54,978 nucleotides of DNA, taken from NCBI RefSeq assembly GCF_000317495.1, contig NC_019733.1, positions 1 through 54,978 on the forward strand. The letters are read 5' to 3'. Shown piece by piece: positions 1-8,690 of this stretch. Each line of letters starts with the position of its first letter. Position 1 is the first letter of the stretch. The notes under the pieces are model-generated. The model was not told the origin of the DNA and searched no databases. It worked only from the letters and a program-made list of their open reading frames with translations. Made by a program: the position numbers and the translations under genes. The DNA is from Crinalium epipsammum PCC 9333 (GTDB lineage Bacteria > Cyanobacteriota > Cyanobacteriia > Cyanobacteriales > PCC-9333).

Positions 1-68
1 TTTGCTTGCTACGGTAGCCTACCATGTAAGGCTATAGCTAGTAGTTTAGCGCATTAGACAGAGGTAGA

Positions 69-272
69 ATGCTTTCTGTATCAAAAATGCAAAAAGACGT
101 GGGTGGCAAACGAAAACTTGAGCAGATTAGTGCTTACATCACACCTGAGTTAAAAACTAAACTTGAGCAATGGGCTGAGGATGAAGCACGATCTCTCAGT
201 AGTTTGGTTGTTTATTTGTTGCAAAAAGCCGTTAAGGAAAAGGATAAACAACAGAGCGATCACACCACATGA
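69..272 (+). CDS. Small ribbon-helix-helix (CopG-like) protein
   Basis: Encodes 67 residues. From about residue 19 the pattern is that of a ribbon-helix-helix fold: a short beta strand (QISAYITPELK), a first helix (KTKLEQWAEDEA) and a second helix after SLSSLVVYLLQKAV. Such proteins are dimeric DNA-binding repressors or antitoxins, often of plasmid copy-control or partition genes. The ATG at 69 is favoured over the next one (87) because a GAGG sequence lies 4-7 bases before it. The tail (residues 55-67) is charged and probably disordered. No toxin gene follows within 280 bases, so it is more likely an autoregulated plasmid regulator than half of a toxin-antitoxin pair. The target site is unknown. 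Confidence 0.6.
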   Translation: MLSVSKMQKDVGGKRKLEQISAYITPELKTKLEQWAEDEARSLSSLVVYLLQKAVKEKDKQQSDHTT

Positions 273-562
273 TCCAACAACAATAGAACGCTCACACCTG
301 AACAGATTTATATTGGGATTAATTAAAATTTTTTAAAAATGAAAAACTAATAATTTTTAACATTTCTATGCCTTTTGGTACAGGCAAACCACCTTTTATC
401 CACTAAACGACTAGCTTACTTTCCTTTCACAGGCATCACCCAATTTAGAAAGAATCTCGTTGTCTAGCTAAACACTAAAATAATAGCTAAGTAGTGCGTA
501 AATACGCTTCTTTTACGTAGCTAAAAGCAGGGCGAATGGGGCAGTAATAGGGGGAATTGCAA

Positions 563-1279
563 ATGCAAACTACAGAGCAAAAGGATATTACATTACCTCC
601 TCACAACTGGGATGCCTTGAAGGAACTAGAGTGGGAAAAAGACTGTTTATTTCGTGGCTCTGCTACATTTTGGATTGCTATGTTCGCAACGGGCGTGTTT
701 GTTTCCATAGCATGGGTAGTAATGGGATTGGTTTACAAACCTTTGGTTCGAGTCACCAAACTTGCACGAATTATCAAGGTAATGCGCCCACTACTAGAGG
801 AGTTTGAAGGACAAGGGATACAAATATTTCCCTGTTTGGAAGTAGCCGGACACGAACCGCTAGATTTTTATATCCGATTTCCTGAAGCTCACCTACTCAT
901 TTCTATGCGCTCGATGGGAAAATCTGAGATAGTCTACAAAGAAACAAAGGAGACTTTATTCGTGAGGCGGAAAGGCAAGGGGATAAAGAAGTGGCATCCC
1001 GATCCTCTGGTCGAACTGAGTGAATACCAAGCTTCGCTAATTAAAAACAGGCAGCAGTTTGGGATGGCTTCACGGGAGGTGCGTAAACCTTTAGCCAAAG
1101 TTTTAGTAATATCGGGAGAAACTACGATTGATGAGCATGAAGAGCATTTATATGCGACACTTAGCGGAGAACGTTTTCTGGCTCTCAACAGAAAAGGTAC
1201 TGCTTTTGTAATAAAAGAGAATCAGTTAATTAATTTTATGAAAGCTTACATAGTCGCTTATCAGACTCAAAAAGTCTAG
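563..1279 (+). CDS. Hypothetical membrane-anchored protein
   Basis: Encodes 238 residues from the ATG at 563, which has a purine-rich AGGGGG 8 bases upstream; a TTG at 557 would sit too close to it. One strong hydrophobic segment near residues 35-60 (FWIAMFATGVFVSIAWVVMG) predicts a single membrane span with a larger C-terminal cytoplasmic domain. That domain mixes beta-prone hydrophobic stretches and basic patches, including FVRRKGKGIKKWHPDP, and is faintly reminiscent of nuclease-related (NERD-like) domains of plasmid proteins, but no catalytic motif can be named. It precedes the replication operon with the same orientation, 228 bases away. Function unknown. Confidence 0.6.
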   Translation: MQTTEQKDITLPPHNWDALKELEWEKDCLFRGSATFWIAMFATGVFVSIAWVVMGLVYKPLVRVTKLARIIKVMRPLLEEFEGQGIQIFPCLEVAGHEPLDFYIRFPEAHLLISMRSMGKSEIVYKETKETLFVRRKGKGIKKWHPDPLVELSEYQASLIKNRQQFGMASREVRKPLAKVLVISGETTIDEHEEHLYATLSGERFLALNRKGTAFVIKENQLINFMKAYIVAYQTQKV

Positions 1280-1397
1280 AATATCTGTGAACCCCTAGTG
1301 TCGTGATACGACGCAATGGTTCATTACAAACCAGGAATTGGGCGCTACAAATGCTTCCCCAAGCTTTTTTACCATTCCTGTCTCAATTGTAAACTAT

Positions 1398-1416
1398 CGT
1401 TGCTCCTGTAGCAACG
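1398..1416. terminator. Small perfect hairpin between genes
   Basis: CGTTGCT and AGCAACG form a perfect 7-bp stem around a 5-base loop, followed by TTTA. It lies about 120 bases after the membrane-protein gene and about 90 before the next one. The T run is short, so a terminator function is only possible. The rest of 1280-1507 shows no gene. Confidence 0.3.
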
Positions 1417-1507
1417 TTTATGAAGCAGCACAAATACTTATTTGTCTGAACAATTGAGATTTCAATGGTAGCGTCCAACTCCCCCTAAATAAAATAGGAG
1501 ACAGGAG

Positions 1508-1795
1508 TTGAAACAGCTACGAAAGGTAGCAACCCAGCCTGCTAAATGGGTTTCCCAGGCTCATACCTTAAGCTCGCAGCAGCAAACGACTGAAATTTGC
1601 GCCACGCTTAAGTTTGAAGCCAAACGTCAATTAGGCGATCGCGTTCCAGTATCGCCCAAAGATTTTGAAAAATTAAATATAATCCTTTTAGATTATCGCC
1701 TAAAAGAATCGCTGTTACAGCTTGATTCGCAATGGTTTTGGGGCAATTTGAGTGTTAATTTCATCAAATTTATCCAGTCTGGGGGTGCAGCATGA
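1508..1795 (+). CDS. Small protein translationally coupled to the replication gene
   Basis: Encodes 95 residues from a TTG at 1508; the first of two AGGAG sequences just upstream is at a suitable spacing. Its stop overlaps the ATG of the large replication protein (ATGA at 1792-1795), so the two are probably co-translated. The sequence is mixed basic and amphipathic (a helix around IILLDYRLKESLLQL) with no recognised domain. Position suggests an accessory factor or a regulator of replication-protein synthesis. No membrane segment or zinc motif is visible. The TTG start is uncertain, but the coupling and absence of other candidates make the frame convincing. Confidence 0.55.
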   Translation: MKQLRKVATQPAKWVSQAHTLSSQQQTTEICATLKFEAKRQLGDRVPVSPKDFEKLNIILLDYRLKESLLQLDSQWFWGNLSVNFIKFIQSGGAA

Positions 1796-4700
1796 ATCCT
1801 CAAGACTGGAAGCTATGGCAGCGAGTACCGAATTCACAAGAGATCGCAGATGCTCTTAAAAATATTCCTGCACACTGGAATTTAACGCCATTACATGACA
1901 AAGCAGCATTTAGGGAGAATTGGCAGACTGAGCCATTCATCAACCACAACCATTTTACAACGTGGCTGCTAGATGGTGAGGAGAAGGTTAGCAGCAAGGG
2001 TAAAACCTACCGAGCATATATATCAGGTTACGGGCTTAGAACTGGTGACAGTTCCAATGGTTTAATTGCCATTGACGTTGATGGCGCATCTGCTGAACCT
2101 GTCTTAGAAGCTTTATTAGGCAATGGCGACTTACCTAAAACTGTTAGCTGGACTTCTGGTAAACCAGGACGCAGACAATTATTATTTCAAGTACCTGATG
2201 AATACAGGGGACAGTTAGTAGACTTTAATCGCTCGGTTATCACCGAGCATAAAGGTGTCAAAACTGCTGACGGTGAAATTCTAGAACTGCGTTACAACAA
2301 ATGTCAATCTGTTTTACCACCGTCGCGGCATCCCCAAACTGGTGCTTATCACTGGATTAACTCACCATCTGTCTGTGAAGTAGCGATCGCACCAAATTGG
2401 CTGTGTGAACTGCTAATCGGTCTAGCAAATCTTGAGAAGCAAGCAGAACTGGCAAGGGCTAGAGAAGCTCTTGCAGCAAGGGCAAGAGCAGATGTCAGAC
2501 GGCAACAGCGACAACAATCCTTATTCGTTGGCACTCCACCTCTAGAAATCTTCCTCACTCGTAATGACCAGGACTTGATTAACAGTGGCGCGGGTCAAGG
2601 CAACCGCGACGACTATGGGTTTAAATTAGCTGCTAACATTATTGCCACTTGCGATCGCTTACAGGTGCTTGGTATTCCATTTGAGGGGGATGGAGAGCGA
2701 TTATTTGAGGAATATGGAAATAGATGCTCCCCACCTCTTACGAAGCGTGACATTAATCGCATTTGGAAATCTGCTAGTAAAAAATCCAAGCCATCGCTGA
2801 ACGATGAACAATTAGAGAAGCGATACAGTTATTGGCAGTACGAGCAGAAAAAAGATTTCTATAAACCTAACAATTTCAATCAATCTGGTGACAATTTCTG
2901 TGTAAGCTCCGAGAAACAAAGTTACTACTGTTTTCACTGCAAAGCTAGTGGTAATGCTGTTAGGTTTCTAGTAGAGTTTGAGAAAAAATCCTTTACTGAT
3001 ACCGTTCTAGGATTAGCTGAGAAACATCAAATACCTGTTGAATGGGATACAAAAAATTCCAACCACTTAACATCATCAACAATTGAATCAGTCAAGGCTA
3101 AAACTGATATTTATGAAATAATATCAGAGCGTATTCCGCTACAAAAATCCGGCAATGTTTTCACAGGAGTTTGCCCATTTCATAAGTCAGACGCTACGCC
3201 ATTTGAATCAATATCCGATTTATTTAAAAATCTCAAACATCGACTAGACAACAGCTTAAAAGGTTTTGGAAAACAGCGTATCAAGCCAAAACCAAAACCA
3301 AAACCTCAAGAAGTAAAAATTAATCTTCCTACACCTGAGAATTATCAAAAGCTAGGGCATCCACATATTATTTATGATGGTGCTATCTTAAATACTTGGC
3401 AGACAGCTAAGGAATTAGGATACAGATATATTCTCGATAAATCATCGACAGGAGTTGGTAAATCTCATGCTTCTGGTGATGCTATTCCAGCCGCTTTTGG
3501 TGTAGAGAAAATATTTAACTTAGCAGCAGATCATCGTAATCCAACTACTTTACCAGTAGAAGTTAATTATAAAGATTTACCACCTCGTCATAATGGCTTT
3601 AAAAAAGATGAAACAAGGTTAACACCGCTCTTGCTGCCATTTCTGGTTCACCCCAAAAAAGACGAAAAACCAGACACGCCTGGTAACTGTTTCCGCACTC
3701 CTCTATTCCATAATCTCGCAAGTAAAAACCTAAGTGGCATAGAACAATCGAATGAGTCACCTGTTTGCGCTACCTGCCATCTAGCAGGGGGTTGTCAGAG
3801 TGGCAAGGGTGAGGGCTATGGTTTCCGGTTTGAGCGTCGCCAAGCTTTCGAGAGCGATCGCCTACGCGCACATCCTGATTCAATGCCAAGTATTGATGAG
3901 GGTGAATATCCGAAATGGATGGGCATCTGGGATGAAGCTGGTAGGCTCATTAAAACAACAAAACAGCTAGAGGTAAAATTAGCAGACTTCGATCAAACTT
4001 GGGCAGAACTAGAAGCCAAGTTACCACAACATCATCAAGCCTTGACAGGGCTACGGCAATCGCTTAGGCAGTTCCTAACAAAAGAATTAAAACAACCTTA
4101 TTACGGTTGGAGTGATGCAGAAATTAGGGAGAAATTACCACAAGCGCCTGATGATGTATCACTTCTAGCTGACGATATTGATTATGCGCTACATCCTGAT
4201 TTAATTAAACTTTTGAAAGAGCCTGATAATGTTGACTTCAGAGGGAATGCAGGTAAGGGCGTATCAAAGGCTACACGCTCACTTATTCGCTCTACCTTAA
4301 GAGCAGAAGCTTACACAGAATCGACTAAAAACCTCGATTCAGTTCTGCTAAATTGGTTGCCTCAATTCCTACGGATATGGGGTGGCGAAAAGGGTGCATT
4401 TAGATGTCAATGGAACACATTAACAGTTGCCAGCCGTGACGAGAAACACGCCGATATTGTTAAAGCATTTAACTTTAATGTATTTCTTGATGCCACTGTT
4501 GACCCAGATATTTTAGCTCTCCGTCTTGGCATCCCACGCCATGAATTACTGGTAATTGAAAAGTCAAAACCAAGTTACCAAAACCTGCGGATAATTCAGG
4601 TTAATGGATTCGGTCAACTTGGTAAAAAACGCTCAGACTCTCTCAATCAACAGGTTCAATTATTCCAAGCTTGGTTAAGGCAAAAGCATTCAGATATTGA

Positions 4701-5541
4701 TTTTATAGACTGGTTAGCATTTAGTGACTTTGCCCACTTTAGGGAGGGTCGAGGGTCAAACCAATTTATCAATCATTCCGCACTAGCAAGTTTCGGCACT
4801 CCCTACCAAAATATCGGTAGCTTACAGATGGAATATCAGACGCTCACGGGTAAGTCTCCAGATGGGGAGGAGTTTCAGGCATTCGTGGATGCCCACGTGC
4901 AGGAGGAGATTGTTCAGGAAGTTGGGAGGATGCGATCGCATCTTGACCTAATGCAGCAGAAAACTTTCTACTTTGTCGCTGACTATGACATCCGCTTTTT
5001 GGCTTTGGAATTACCAGGGGTAACGATTGAATCAGTCGATGTGGTTAAGCTCTGCCCTGAAGCTGCTGGTGGAGCCAACCAAACTAAGTGGGCAATCCTT
5101 CAGGCATATAAACAGCTATCAGAGTCTGCATCCAAAATTACCACTACTACTGTTGGTGCTGTTGCTGGTGTTACCCAAGGGTGCGTTAGCAAAATTGCTC
5201 AGGATTTCGGTGGTTGGAAGGAGCTAGAAAAATTATTACGACTGCTATTAAGTAAGTTATATAGCGTTGGTAATAATTCTGATGAGCCAGATTTTGACAT
5301 TAAATACATGGCTGATAAGTACTTACCACTAGCTCTCGATGAACCAGAGGTTGATGCACTAGCAGAAGTCAAAATAGTAGCGGAATCCTTTGGTTGGCAA
5401 GGCTTTGAGAAGATTATTGAGTTAATGCCCCTCAAATATAAAGCCAAGCTACTAGCCGTTATCCTCAACCTATTACCCTCTGATGTGGGGGATGAGTTGA
5501 AGGGCGCTATCGCCGATCTGCAAATAGAGGGGACGGGATGA
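1792..5541 (+). CDS. Plasmid replication protein (Prim-Pol, CHC2 zinc fingers, NTPase; CyRepA-like)
   Basis: A 1249-residue multidomain protein. Residues about 60-190 look like a bifunctional primase-polymerase domain (GYGLRTGD followed by LIAIDVDG, the acidic catalytic motif). Residues about 258-345 resemble the primase C-terminal helical domain. Around residues 365-475 there are two partial CHC2-type zinc-binding units: the first has YYCFHC but lacks the CPFH half, the second has GVCPFH but lacks the CFxC half. A Pro/Lys-rich linker (KPKPKPKPQE) leads to an NTPase region with a Walker A-like STGVGKS (to residue 558), a Walker B-like GIWDEA (about 711-716) and a late Q-E-V-G-R-M-R helicase-type motif. 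Large proteins with this C-terminal region are known as cyanobacterial plasmid replication proteins (CyRepA family). It probably primes and unwinds at the plasmid origin. The gene is coupled to the small gene before it. Confidence 0.75.
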   Translation: MNPQDWKLWQRVPNSQEIADALKNIPAHWNLTPLHDKAAFRENWQTEPFINHNHFTTWLLDGEEKVSSKGKTYRAYISGYGLRTGDSSNGLIAIDVDGASAEPVLEALLGNGDLPKTVSWTSGKPGRRQLLFQVPDEYRGQLVDFNRSVITEHKGVKTADGEILELRYNKCQSVLPPSRHPQTGAYHWINSPSVCEVAIAPNWLCELLIGLANLEKQAELARAREALAARARADVRRQQRQQSLFVGTPPLEIFLTRNDQDLINSGAGQGNRDDYGFKLAANIIATCDRLQVLGIPFEGDGERLFEEYGNRCSPPLTKRDINRIWKSASKKSKPSLNDEQLEKRYSYWQYEQKKDFYKPNNFNQSGDNFCVSSEKQSYYCFHCKASGNAVRFLVEFEKKSFTDTVLGLAEKHQIPVEWDTKNSNHLTSSTIESVKAKTDIYEIISERIPLQKSGNVFTGVCPFHKSDATPFESISDLFKNLKHRLDNSLKGFGKQRIKPKPKPKPQEVKINLPTPENYQKLGHPHIIYDGAILNTWQTAKELGYRYILDKSSTGVGKSHASGDAIPAAFGVEKIFNLAADHRNPTTLPVEVNYKDLPPRHNGFKKDETRLTPLLLPFLVHPKKDEKPDTPGNCFRTPLFHNLASKNLSGIEQSNESPVCATCHLAGGCQSGKGEGYGFRFERRQAFESDRLRAHPDSMPSIDEGEYPKWMGIWDEAGRLIKTTKQLEVKLADFDQTWAELEAKLPQHHQALTGLRQSLRQFLTKELKQPYYGWSDAEIREKLPQAPDDVSLLADDIDYALHPDLIKLLKEPDNVDFRGNAGKGVSKATRSLIRSTLRAEAYTESTKNLDSVLLNWLPQFLRIWGGEKGAFRCQWNTLTVASRDEKHADIVKAFNFNVFLDATVDPDILALRLGIPRHELLVIEKSKPSYQNLRIIQVNGFGQLGKKRSDSLNQQVQLFQAWLRQKHSDIDFIDWLAFSDFAHFREGRGSNQFINHSALASFGTPYQNIGSLQMEYQTLTGKSPDGEEFQAFVDAHVQEEIVQEVGRMRSHLDLMQQKTFYFVADYDIRFLALELPGVTIESVDVVKLCPEAAGGANQTKWAILQAYKQLSESASKITTTTVGAVAGVTQGCVSKIAQDFGGWKELEKLLRLLLSKLYSVGNNSDEPDFDIKYMADKYLPLALDEPEVDALAEVKIVAESFGWQGFEKIIELMPLKYKAKLLAVILNLLPSDVGDELKGAIADLQIEGTG

Positions 5542-5612
5542 AGAAAGTGGACGCAGCGATCACCCACAAACATTGCACATCTCAAGTAGAGCAGTTAAGT
5601 TTATTCGCTTGA
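5538..5612 (+). CDS. Possible 24-residue coupled peptide after the replication gene
   Basis: The ATG at 5538 overlaps the TGA of the replication gene in an ATGA arrangement and opens a 24-codon frame ending in TGA at 5610. Such overlaps normally reflect termination-reinitiation. The peptide (starting MKKVDAAITHK) has no recognisable domain, so it may be a leader or leftover of a longer gene rather than a functional protein. Confidence 0.25.
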   Translation: MKKVDAAITHKHCTSQVEQLSLFA

Positions 5613-5689
5613 CTAAAACAATCCTGTTGAAGCTTGTCAAAAACTAAATATTTCAGCATTCGCACTTTACACGCATTGGAGGTTTTAAA

Positions 5690-6229
5690 GTGGCACGAAA
5701 TCGTATTACCAAAAAACTTAATATTGTAGATTTATCCACTGCACCAAACGAACTACCCCAAGTTGGGGGAGTACAGAAGACTCTGGAGCGGGAATTAAAT
5801 GGGCTAGAACCAAGTAAGGAAAAAAGTTCTAGCCCATTAAATCAGGGTGAGGAATTAAATGGGCTAGAACCAAGTAAGGAAAAAAGTTCTAGCCCATTAA
5901 ATCAGGGAGAGGAAAACCAATTCCGTAAACGCAGAGGTGCAAGAGGAAAACAGATTGCTTCCGGTCGTCTATACCCATATACCAAAAACAAAAAGCTAAA
6001 AAATGGAATTACTGCAACTTACCCCAAGGTAGAGGGAAAACGCAATCCAGAGAATATCGACCATTGGTACTGGGGGTATAGTTACAAAGAATTTGTTGAC
6101 GGTGATTGGAAAAGGCGGACATTACCCGTGCCAAAATTCCGGGTTCGCACAGTGCGAGAAATGATTGATGCTGGTATGTCGGTTGATGCAATTAAAGCAT
6201 TAATTAAAGGGGAATTTGCAAATAGTTAA
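5690..6229 (+). CDS. Hypothetical plasmid protein with a duplicated palindromic insertion
   Basis: Encodes 179 residues from a GTG at 5690 with GGAGG 9 bases upstream. The N-terminus is basic, residues 35-74 are two copies of a 20-residue unit (GLEPSKEKSSSPLNQGEE and so on), and the C-terminal half is a compact, Trp/Tyr-rich basic region (HWYWGYSYKEF, then VPKFRVRTVREMIDAGMS) that could bind DNA. The repeated part is encoded by a palindromic 60-bp element duplicated in tandem (listed separately) and keeps the frame open, so it looks like an in-frame insertion into a disordered linker. The last 25 residues resemble a short helical hairpin as in small DNA-binding proteins. No family recognised; its place after the replication operon hints at plasmid maintenance. 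Confidence 0.6.
   Translation: MARNRITKKLNIVDLSTAPNELPQVGGVQKTLERELNGLEPSKEKSSSPLNQGEELNGLEPSKEKSSSPLNQGEENQFRKRRGARGKQIASGRLYPYTKNKKLKNGITATYPKVEGKRNPENIDHWYWGYSYKEFVDGDWKRRTLPVPKFRVRTVREMIDAGMSVDAIKALIKGEFANS
5791..5910 (+). repeat. Two tandem 60-bp units, each a 17-bp-stem hairpin, inside a gene
   Basis: Units 5791-5850 and 5851-5910 differ at a single base (5848 against 5908). In each, a 17-base arm (5794-5810 in unit 1) is exactly complementary to a second arm (5826-5842) across a 15-base purine-rich loop. The unit length is a multiple of three, so each copy adds 20 residues without changing frame. This is the behaviour of protein-inserting palindromic elements known from other bacteria. 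Confidence 0.9.
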
Positions 6230-6310
6230 TAATTCCGAGTTCAATTTTTAAGAATAACGGGCGCGATCGCAGACATTAAAATTTTACGGAAGAGCATTGA
6301 TAGAAGTGGC

Positions 6311-6460
6311 TATAGCGTTTCCCAGTCAGATGAGGTACAGCAATCAATTTTATGGGTAGGGGCGAAGCATTTGCACATAAAAACCTTAATATTACCGATA
6401 GCTTAAAGTGCAAATGCTTTGCCCATCGAGGTGTACCTCACTAGATTAGGAAACGCTATA
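6311..6460. mobile_element. 150-bp miniature inverted-repeat element (MITE)
   Basis: The element begins TATAGCGTTTCC and ends with its complement GGAAACGCTATA. The arms stay paired over most of their length: GAGGTACA near 6333 pairs with TGTACCTC near 6433, and GAAGCATTTGCAC pairs with GTGCAAATGCTTT. No coding capacity exists, so it would need a transposase acting in trans; a duplicated TA target within the terminal TATA is plausible. It fills most of the gap between the flanking genes; the other bases of 6230-6578 show no gene. Confidence 0.8.
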
Positions 6461-6578
6461 TTCTGAACATCCATGATGAGTATCGGATTGAAATAGGTAT
6501 CGGACGGCAGTTTCGCTTGTGACATATCGCTGACAGGATTAATATAGAACGTGCCGATCGCATCTAGATTAAAAGTTA

Positions 6579-7988
6579 ATGAGCGAGCAAAGGATCTTTA
6601 TTCCAGTTGATTTTGTTTCCTCCTACGACAGTACCTTTGACCAAAAGGGTGCTAAAACTTACTTTGCCGTTGTTTCAGTTGCTCAAATACCAACTAACTT
6701 ACCCTTAACGCCCAACCTGCGGAGAGCTAACAAGAAAACTGAAGTATTTCAACAAATCCTCAATACACTCCGTACTGCACCAGAGCGGTTTTTTGAACGC
6801 AACAATGGCATTAAGCTTGCAGCTTCTAATATCGAAATTGAGCAAACCAAAAAAGGAAACGGTATTTGGATAGATTTTGGGGACTCCATCGCCACCGGAG
6901 GAGTACTTAATGGCGGTCACACCCTAGCAGCGATTGAGTCAGCACGTATTGAAGGCGTTCCCCTAGATAAGGCTAGAGTCAAAGTAGAAATTCTGTGCGG
7001 CTTAGATGATAAAGAAGTAAGCACAACTTCTGTTGCTGTCAATACAGCGACTCCTGTAGACACTCGCTCCAAGTTGAACGCATTGGGAGTATTTGAGCCA
7101 ATTAAAACTTATCTAGATACCCAAACTGAATCATTACAACCGCCTTTACGCATCGCCTACTACCAGAACCAAGAAGGTATCGGTCGCTATCCTCATTGTT
7201 CTGTCGTACATATCTACGATTTACTAACCCACATTGACCGGATACGCCACGACTTTACCAAACCAGGTAAAACTTCCCATCCCAAAGGGTCAACTTCTCA
7301 ATCGGCGCTAAAATCAGCCAGTTTTCAACAAAGAATTTTTAATCTGCTGCCATTATTAACAGATGTATTGGCGATCGAGAAAAATTTATTACAGTTGGTT
7401 CATAAGCATTTAGACAATCCGTCTGTCAGGGGCTTGAGTAATTTAGCAGGTGTTAAACCCAAAGGGATTGTTGCTTTAATGGACGGCAGCTATTTTGGCT
7501 TTACCGTACCCATTTCGTTTTCCCTACCTGTAGTAGCAGCTTACCGAGTGTTTATCGATCCCGAACCACCCTGCACTAGCTGGCTAATTCCATTTGATAA
7601 ATTTAGCGATGTTTTATTGCCGGAGTTGTGGGTGTGGTACAGAGACCAACTGAAGAAGGAAAAAGCTAAGGGCAATGAATCTTTCACTTCTATAATTCGC
7701 CATCCAGCTATCTGGTCTGACCTGTGTTTGATCGCCCAAGATGTACAACGTCAACTATTAAAAGAACATCAACAAAAACCGCCTTTTCGTCCTACTCACA
7801 CACTAATAAATCATAAGGAAGAATCAACAACGTTGGTAACTGTTGTGCCTGCATCAGATTCTGATTGGAGTACAGTATACACGGCATCTGATTGGGAAGT
7901 ATCAAAATCTAGTATTGAATATCATCCCAAGCTAGGGCTGATTAGTCAGGGAGTGCAATTAGTCAATACTGAGTTAATACCGTTATAA
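6579..7988 (+). CDS. AIPR-family protein (abortive-infection phage resistance type)
   Basis: Encodes 469 residues. The central region carries the AIPR pattern: ERFFERNNGIKLAASNIEIE followed by GGVLNGGHTLAAIESA, matching the 'NNGI ... NGGQT' signature, with VAVNTATPVDTRSKLNALG after it. AIPR proteins (PF10592) were first linked to phage resistance by abortive infection and also occur beside restriction genes; the biochemical activity is poorly known. The gene stands alone: the nearest neighbours are a miniature transposon 118 bases upstream and a small unknown gene 158 bases downstream. No clear Shine-Dalgarno precedes the ATG. It may be an orphan defence gene or, on a plasmid, an anti-competition factor. 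The canonical Gln of NGGQT is His here. Confidence 0.7.
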   Translation: MSEQRIFIPVDFVSSYDSTFDQKGAKTYFAVVSVAQIPTNLPLTPNLRRANKKTEVFQQILNTLRTAPERFFERNNGIKLAASNIEIEQTKKGNGIWIDFGDSIATGGVLNGGHTLAAIESARIEGVPLDKARVKVEILCGLDDKEVSTTSVAVNTATPVDTRSKLNALGVFEPIKTYLDTQTESLQPPLRIAYYQNQEGIGRYPHCSVVHIYDLLTHIDRIRHDFTKPGKTSHPKGSTSQSALKSASFQQRIFNLLPLLTDVLAIEKNLLQLVHKHLDNPSVRGLSNLAGVKPKGIVALMDGSYFGFTVPISFSLPVVAAYRVFIDPEPPCTSWLIPFDKFSDVLLPELWVWYRDQLKKEKAKGNESFTSIIRHPAIWSDLCLIAQDVQRQLLKEHQQKPPFRPTHTLINHKEESTTLVTVVPASDSDWSTVYTASDWEVSKSSIEYHPKLGLISQGVQLVNTELIPL

Positions 7989-8146
7989 AGAAGTTGTTAC
8001 CACACAGGCATGGTAATAAGCTTGGGTTTGAAAGCTGAACATTGATACTGTTCAGAGTTTCTACAAACTTACGCATTGATTCATTAAATGTTGATTATGC
8101 GTAAGTGATAAATTATTGGCAATGAGCAAGTTTTAGAGGGATATTA

Positions 8147-8449
8147 ATGACCGAAAGCACAACACAACCACCCAGTTCCGATTTTACTCCCCAAGAATAT
8201 ATAGAACCAGAACCAGTTACAGCTTATTGTAATTGGGTGTTAGGGAAACCATTTAAAGATAGTATTGCAAAGCTGGACAAGGCTGGTATAGTTGCATACG
8301 TTGATCAGATTACCAATTCGTTAACACCAGAAAAGGAAGAAGCTTTAAGGTTTTGGGCTGGATATAAAGCTGGAGTATTAGGCACAGAAAAATTAGCAGA
8401 CGATGAAATCGTCTGCTATAGGGTACGATGCAGCACTAGGCATAGTTAA
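8147..8449 (+). CDS. Hypothetical protein, probably frameshifted near its 3' end
   Basis: Encodes 100 residues from an ATG with GAGGG upstream. The N-terminus is Pro/Thr-rich, followed by a helical region (GKPFKDSIAKLDKAGIVAYVDQ) and FWAGYKAGVLGTEKLADDE. The last eleven residues look out of character. If one A near 8420 is removed, the reading continues in the neighbouring frame as CYGYDAALGIVKPPLPKRKP and ends at a TAA at 8490-8492, giving a more natural C-terminus. A recent one-base insertion or a sequencing error is therefore likely. No family recognised. 8493-8690 holds no gene that I can see. Confidence 0.5.
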   Translation: MTESTTQPPSSDFTPQEYIEPEPVTAYCNWVLGKPFKDSIAKLDKAGIVAYVDQITNSLTPEKEEALRFWAGYKAGVLGTEKLADDEIVCYRVRCSTRHS

Positions 8450-8690
8450 ACCTCCATTACCTAAGCGGAAACCCACAAATGTAAGTGCATAACTAAAAGT
8501 AAGAGATGCCAAAAGACTTCAACATTTATATAAATTTTATTGTCTACACAAATTAATGAATGTTCAGAGAGAAAATGGTAAAACAATTACCCAAAAACCA
8601 TGTATATGATGTCTAACGCATAACATACAATTATTAAGATGGTTACTAGATAATCCCAAATTAATTATAAATTCGGAAGAAGACTATTTT

